Assembly: GCA_944376035.1 (NCBI GenBank)
Contig: CALWBJ010000067.1
Span: forward strand, 1-18,630
DNA: 18,630 nucleotides
Direction: 5' to 3'
Source: an uncultured Clostridia bacterium
Lineage (GTDB): Bacteria; Bacillota; Clostridia; Christensenellales; Borkfalkiaceae
The notes beneath the pieces are model-generated. The model saw only the letters and a list, made by a program, of their open reading frames with translations. It did not search any database and was not told the DNA's origin. Below, in pieces: positions 15,186 to 18,630 of the stretch. The position numbers and the translations under genes are program-made. Each line of letters starts with the position of its first letter. Positions within the stretch are counted from its first letter, which is position 1.

Positions 15186-16181
15186 ATGAAAGAAATTATT
15201 CTTGAAAACAAAAGGAACGGAATGCCGATAATGATATTATTCGGCTTGATTTATCTTGCGGCATTTGCGGCGACTATCGCGGGCGCCGTTACGGAAATTA
15301 TGTGGATTTCCATAGTAGGCGGAGTTTGTCTGGTATTCGGGTGGATACCTTTTATGGGACTGAAAGTTTTAAAACCGCAGGAAGCGCTTGTTCTGACACT
15401 TTTCGGTAAATATATCGGCACTATTAAAGACGCGGGATTTTATTTTGTAAATCCTTTCTGCACGGCATTCAATCCTGCCGCGGCTACTAAACTCAATCAG
15501 AGCGGGGACGTCAAGGCAACGGCTACGGACGCCGCAAGCAAGGCTATGGCGTCAATGGATTTTGCCAACAGAAAAATATCGCTTAAAATCATGACCTTAA
15601 ACAATAACCGTCAGAAGATAAACGACTGTCTCGGTAATCCCGTTGAGATAGGCATAGCGGTTATGTGGAGGGTTGTGGATACGGCTAAAGCGGTGTTCAC
15701 GGTTGATAATTATAAGGAATATCTTTCTTTGCAGTGCGACAGCGCTTTAAGAAATATTGTCCGTATTTATCCTTACGACGTTGCACCCAACGTCGATACC
15801 ACGGGGGACGGCATAGCGGACGAAGGCAGCCTTCGCGGTTCGAGCGAGGTGGTGGCGGAGCGTATTAAAAACGAGATACAGAAGCGCGTTGCGGAGGCCG
15901 GTATCGAGATAATAGAAGCAAGGATAACTTATCTTGCTTACGCCCCTGAAATCGCCGCGGTTATGCTCCAACGCCAACAGGCGTCGGCGATAATCGACGC
16001 GCGTAAGATGATAGTTGACGGCGCGGTCGGCATGGTGGAAATGGCGCTTGAAAAACTCGGAGAAAATAATATAGTTGAACTTGACGAGGAAAGAAAAGCG
16101 GCGATGGTTTCAAATCTTCTCGTGGTGCTTTGCGGTAACCGCGATGCACAGCCTGTTGTCAATTCGGGAAGTTTATATTGA
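15186..16181 (+). CDS. SPFH/band-7 domain membrane protein, 331 aa
   Basis: This is a stomatin/prohibitin/flotillin-type membrane scaffold protein. Two transmembrane helices (about residues 13-35 and 39-58) form a hairpin anchor. The band-7 domain follows (about 60-270), with LKPQEALVLTLFGKYIGTIKDAGFYFVNP at the start. A helical segment ERIKNEIQKRVAEAGIEI leads to ITYLAYAPEIAAVMLQRQQASAIIDAR, the signature of this Firmicute/actinobacterial subfamily. An inserted loop VDTTGDGIADEGSLRGS (203-219) contains a calcium-loop-like DxxGDGxxD pattern, but it should face the cytoplasm. Such proteins usually oligomerise in membrane microdomains, and the precise role here is unknown. The start follows AAGGAGAG closely. 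The stop overlaps the next ATG by one base, so the two proteins are translated together. Confidence 0.88.
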   Translation: MKEIILENKRNGMPIMILFGLIYLAAFAATIAGAVTEIMWISIVGGVCLVFGWIPFMGLKVLKPQEALVLTLFGKYIGTIKDAGFYFVNPFCTAFNPAAATKLNQSGDVKATATDAASKAMASMDFANRKISLKIMTLNNNRQKINDCLGNPVEIGIAVMWRVVDTAKAVFTVDNYKEYLSLQCDSALRNIVRIYPYDVAPNVDTTGDGIADEGSLRGSSEVVAERIKNEIQKRVAEAGIEIIEARITYLAYAPEIAAVMLQRQQASAIIDARKMIVDGAVGMVEMALEKLGENNIVELDEERKAAMVSNLLVVLCGNRDAQPVVNSGSLY

Positions 16182-16375
16182 TGAAAGAGGATCGCAAAAA
16201 ACAAATTCCGCTCAGGCTTTCGGCTAAATTGTACGACAGCATCGCCGAGTGGGCGGCGGACGATTTCCGTTCGGTAAACGGGCAGATAGAATATCTCCTT
16301 TCCGAGTGCGTCAAGCGCAGAAAGAAAGGTAAATTTTCCGATGGCGATAAAGGAAAAGAGGATAATGATGATTGA
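16181..16375 (+). CDS. Small ribbon-helix-helix-like (Arc-type) protein, 64 aa
   Basis: The sequence KKQIPLRLSAKLYDSIAEWAADDFRSVNGQIEYLLSECVKRR matches the Arc/MetJ-like ribbon-helix-helix pattern. It has one beta-strand of alternating residues (QIPLRL), then two helices with the RSVNGQIEYLL turn. A charged tail (KKGKFSDGDKGKEDNDD) follows and is probably disordered. The ATG at 16181 shares one base with the stop of the SPFH gene. An in-frame TTG at 16178 is less likely. A small RHH protein directly after an SPFH gene of this type recurs in other Gram-positive genomes as I recall, but its function is not established. It may bind DNA or serve as a partner of the membrane scaffold. Confidence 0.8.
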   Translation: MKEDRKKQIPLRLSAKLYDSIAEWAADDFRSVNGQIEYLLSECVKRRKKGKFSDGDKGKEDNDD

Positions 16376-16397
16376 TATTTAAGTTTAAAACTAATTT

Positions 16398-16439
16398 TCC
16401 CATGCCGCCGCGCATTTTGCGCGGCGGCATGGGATTTTT
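16398..16439 (+). terminator. Rho-independent terminator after the SPFH operon
   Basis: The arms 16398-16414 and 16418-16434 are 17-bp perfect complements (core CATGCCGCCGCGCA) with a TTT loop, followed by TTTTTA at 16435-16440. This is a strong intrinsic terminator for the SPFH/RHH transcript. Confidence 0.88.
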
Positions 16440-16573
16440 AAAGCCTTTTATAAAATGCAGACTTGACATTCTTAAAATTAATGTTGATTTAAAAATAAAG
16501 TTCGTTCGTTCGGTAAAGAAAATATACAAATTACAGGCTGCTAACTAATTAAGAGAAATTTTCAGGTTTATTA

Positions 16574-16602
16574 TTGACATGGTTTTTTTATTATTTTATA
16601 AT
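16574..16602 (+). promoter_or_regulatory. Perfect-consensus housekeeping promoter of the acetyltransferase gene
   Basis: TTGACA (16574-16579), exactly 17 nt, then TATAAT (16597-16602): every position matches the sigma-A consensus. The spacer is T-rich. The start would be near 16609, about 46 nt before the ATG at 16655. This predicts strong constitutive transcription unless a repressor binds. Confidence 0.85.
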
Positions 16603-16654
16603 ATAAAAAAATAGAATATAAAAGGTAAGAAACAATTTATAAAGGTATATAAAA

Positions 16655-17221
16655 ATGGAATTAAAAGAGTTTATAGAATATGTAAAAAGCGGTAAAATCA
16701 TAGAGGCCGGTTCAAAAGAACATCTTTTTATGCACGAACTTGCACGTTCGGCGCAGAAAATTACTTATAAACTTAATTCCGAATTTCATAACGACAGTGA
16801 AAAAGCAGAACTGATGTCCGAACTTACCGGAAGAAAGGTAGACGAGTCTTTTTTCATTTTTCCGCCTTTCTATACCGATTGCGGAAAAAATATAAAGATA
16901 GGCAAAAATGTATTTATAAACTCCTGCTGCTGTTTTCAGGACCAGGGAGGAATAGAAATCGGCGACGGAACCATGATAGGGCATCAGGTAGTCATAGCGA
17001 CAATAAATCATATGCTTGAACCTGATTTAAGACAGAATATGATATTGAAAGAAGTTAAGATAGGCAAAAACGTCTGGATAGGTTCGCATGCAACAATACT
17101 CGGCGGAGTCAGAATAGGAGACAACGCGGTTATTGCCGCGGGGGCGGTCGTAAATAAAGATGTACCTGCAAACACTGTTTTCGGCGGAGTTCCCGCTCAT
17201 ATTATTAAAACAATAGATTAA
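16655..17221 (+). CDS. Maltose/galactoside-type sugar O-acetyltransferase (LacA/Maa family), 188 aa
   Basis: This cytoplasmic enzyme transfers acetyl from acetyl-CoA to a sugar hydroxyl. The N-terminal helical cap (residues about 1-60) is followed by a left-handed beta-helix of hexapeptide repeats, with IKIGKNVFIN, GIEIGDGTMIG, VKIGKNVWIG and VRIGDNAVIA. The catalytic His is H119 in ATINHMLEPDLR. The C-terminal AAGAVVNKDVPANTVFGGVPAHIIKTI is standard for the family. Length matches LacA/Maa. Three adjacent cysteines (91-93, NSCCCFQ) are unusual in the beta-helix coil. AAAGG lies 9 nt before the ATG. It appears to be a single-gene unit with its own promoter. The physiological acceptor is unknown and is often considered a detoxification substrate. 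Confidence 0.9.
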   Translation: MELKEFIEYVKSGKIIEAGSKEHLFMHELARSAQKITYKLNSEFHNDSEKAELMSELTGRKVDESFFIFPPFYTDCGKNIKIGKNVFINSCCCFQDQGGIEIGDGTMIGHQVVIATINHMLEPDLRQNMILKEVKIGKNVWIGSHATILGGVRIGDNAVIAAGAVVNKDVPANTVFGGVPAHIIKTID

Positions 17222-17321
17222 AATATAATAAAATCATAAATTATGATAAGCGAAAGACTATTTTAGTATTTTTTCGTTTGTAACGATTATAAAGTCCAAA
17301 AAATTAAAGGAGAAACGGAAA

Positions 17322-18488
17322 ATGTTAGGTGATTTTGTTTACTGTAATCCCACAAGATTGTATTTCGGGAAGAACTCTCTCGACGGACTGAACAGAGAAC
17401 TTCCTAAGTACGGCAAAAACGTTCTGCTGGTTTACGGGGGCGGCTCTATCAAGAAAAACGGCATTTATGATAAGGTTGTCAAAATTTTAAAAGACAACGG
17501 AAAAAACATATATGAAGACGCGGGGGTAATGCCTAATCCTACCGTGGAAAAACTATATGAGGGTATAGAACGCGCGAAAAAAGCGCAGGCGGACCTTATT
17601 CTTGCCGTCGGCGGCGGATCCGTATGCGATTATGCAAAGGCTGTTTCGGTATCGGTATTCTGCAAAGAAGACCCGTGGGATAAATACTATTTGCGTTTTG
17701 AAGACGTGGATAATGAAATAATACCGGTAGGTTGTGTTCTTACTATGGTGGGAACAGGCAGTGAGATGAACGGCGGCTCGGTCATAACAAATCCGAAAAC
17801 CAAACTGAAAATAGGTAAAGTGTTCGGAGATAACGTATTTCCGAAATTTTCCGTTCTTAATCCGGAATTTACTTTTACTCTTCCTAAATATCAGATGGTC
17901 GCGGGAATTTATGATATAATGCAGCATATATTGGAGCAGTATTTTTCGGGTACGGACGACAATACTTCCGATTATATAATGGAAGGACTCATGAAATCTC
18001 TGCTTAAAAGTGCAGAAGTCGCGGTTAAAAATCCGCTTGATTACGAGGCGAGAAGCAATATAATGTGGACGGCTACCTGGGCTCTCAATACTCTTGTTGC
18101 GATGGGAAAGAGCACCGACTGGGAGGTTCATATGCTCGGGCAGGCTGTCGGCGCGTACACAAACGCGACTCACGGAATGACTCTTGCGGCAGTCGCTCTT
18201 CCATATTACAGATATATCATGAATTACGGCATTGAAAAATTCAGACGTTTTGCAATCAATGTATGGGGTATTGATGAAAAAGGTAAGACTGACTCTGAGA
18301 TAGCAAACGAAGGTCTTTCGGCGATGGAAGAGTGGATGAAAGGATTAGGACTTGTTATGAATCTTAAAGATCTCGGCGCGACCGAGGATATGATCGAAGG
18401 CATTGCCGACAGCACGCTCATAATGGATGGAGGATATAAGGTTCTTGACAGAACCGAGATAGTAAATATACTTAAAGAAAGCCTTTGA
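17322..18488 (+). CDS. Iron-containing alcohol dehydrogenase (BdhA/YqhD-type), 388 aa
   Basis: This group III, iron-dependent NAD(P)H alcohol dehydrogenase would reduce aldehydes such as butanal to alcohols in fermentation. The N-terminal domain has the start FVYCNPTRLYFGKNSL and the nucleotide-binding GGGSVCDYAK (97-106). The metal ligands expected from the family are D198 and H202 (GIYDIMQHILEQYF), H270 (DWEVHMLG) and H284 (NATHGMTLA). Position 274, which is His in FucO-like members, is Gln here. I believe this is common in the BdhA-like clostridial branch. Length is normal and the frame intact. AAAGGAGAAA precedes the ATG by about 7 nt. The 100-nt gap after the acetyltransferase gene has no strong terminator, so read-through from the 16574 promoter is possible. 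No good promoter of its own was seen. Confidence 0.92.
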   Translation: MLGDFVYCNPTRLYFGKNSLDGLNRELPKYGKNVLLVYGGGSIKKNGIYDKVVKILKDNGKNIYEDAGVMPNPTVEKLYEGIERAKKAQADLILAVGGGSVCDYAKAVSVSVFCKEDPWDKYYLRFEDVDNEIIPVGCVLTMVGTGSEMNGGSVITNPKTKLKIGKVFGDNVFPKFSVLNPEFTFTLPKYQMVAGIYDIMQHILEQYFSGTDDNTSDYIMEGLMKSLLKSAEVAVKNPLDYEARSNIMWTATWALNTLVAMGKSTDWEVHMLGQAVGAYTNATHGMTLAAVALPYYRYIMNYGIEKFRRFAINVWGIDEKGKTDSEIANEGLSAMEEWMKGLGLVMNLKDLGATEDMIEGIADSTLIMDGGYKVLDRTEIVNILKESL

Positions 18489-18588
18489 CGCGTTTTAACG
18501 TTCGGCGGACTGTAATACTAAGTGTTTTTATAGATAATCGGATTAAACTATCTATATAAAATTATCAAATATAAAATTATAAAAAAGT

Positions 18589-18629
18589 ATCGGCGCCGCT
18601 GCCTGAATTTTTCAGGCAGCGGCGCCGAT
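18589..18629. terminator. 19-bp GC-rich hairpin at the window edge, probable terminator
   Basis: The arms 18589-18607 and 18611-18629 are perfect complements (core CGGCGCCGCTGCCTGA) with a TTT loop. The sequence ends one base later, so a T-tract cannot be checked. The A-run at 18580-18586 would give a T-run on the minus strand. It shares AGCGGCGC with the hairpins at 7230, 10831 and 14999. Confidence 0.7.
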
Positions 18630-18630
18630 T

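Noticed and set aside
17233..17247. ATCAT-AAATT-ATGAT palindrome between acetyltransferase and alcohol dehydrogenase genes as a terminator
   Set aside because: The five-pair AT-only stem is too weak and is not followed by a T-tract.
17553..18173. A 206-codon minus-strand open frame within the alcohol dehydrogenase gene
   Set aside because: The plus-strand protein has all family motifs. The opposite frame resembles nothing known and has no start signals.

Overview
The window looks like chromosome of an uncultured or poorly known Clostridia-type Firmicute, probably from an animal gut. This is an inference. It rests on AT-rich spacers, strong AAGGAG-type ribosome binding sites, consensus TTGACA/TATAAT promoters, lipobox signal peptides, GC-rich hairpins, and a mix of glycoside hydrolases, an AraC regulator and a BdhA-like alcohol dehydrogenase. 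No rRNA, tRNA, CRISPR array, transposase or phage gene was seen.

Layout. (1) 1-7130, plus strand: a carbohydrate locus. It has the tail of a probable glycoside hydrolase, a 959-residue GH106-like glycosidase without a signal peptide, and a 1229-residue lipoprotein that joins a Cys/His-rich N-terminal region, a ComEC-type metallo-beta-lactamase domain and about six tandem beta-sandwich-like modules. A terminator hairpin follows at 7230-7277. (2) 7446-8327, minus strand: an AraC-family regulator, divergent from an operon (8681-10521) for a TIM-barrel sugar isomerase/epimerase and a Gfo/Idh/MocA oxidoreductase, probably sugar or sugar-acid catabolism. A small membrane protein (10554-10763) may follow. 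(3) 11110-14908: an ECF sigma factor, a one-pass membrane anti-sigma candidate with an RsgI-like extracytoplasmic domain (Asn-Pro motif), and a separate lipoprotein with the same domain, a perfect EF-hand loop and an Ala-rich helical tail. (4) 15186-16375: an SPFH/band-7 membrane protein overlapping a small ribbon-helix-helix-like protein. (5) 16655-17221: a LacA/Maa-type acetyltransferase behind a perfect housekeeping promoter. (6) 17322-18488: an iron-dependent alcohol dehydrogenase, then a hairpin at the window edge.

The best candidate for an undescribed system is region 3. The same two-part motif, CCAATAAAA-N11-AACGTTTAA followed by a TTGAA-ending tail, lies upstream of both the sigma gene and the lipoprotein gene with identical internal spacing. 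That fits an autoregulated ECF regulon in which a membrane RsgI-like anti-sigma factor and a surface lipoprotein carrying the same possibly self-cleaving domain are made together. Between them lies a degenerate stretch that reads, through two apparent frameshifts, like a type IA topoisomerase fragment. Four hairpins in the window share the core AGCGGCGC, and two of them bracket the sigma module.
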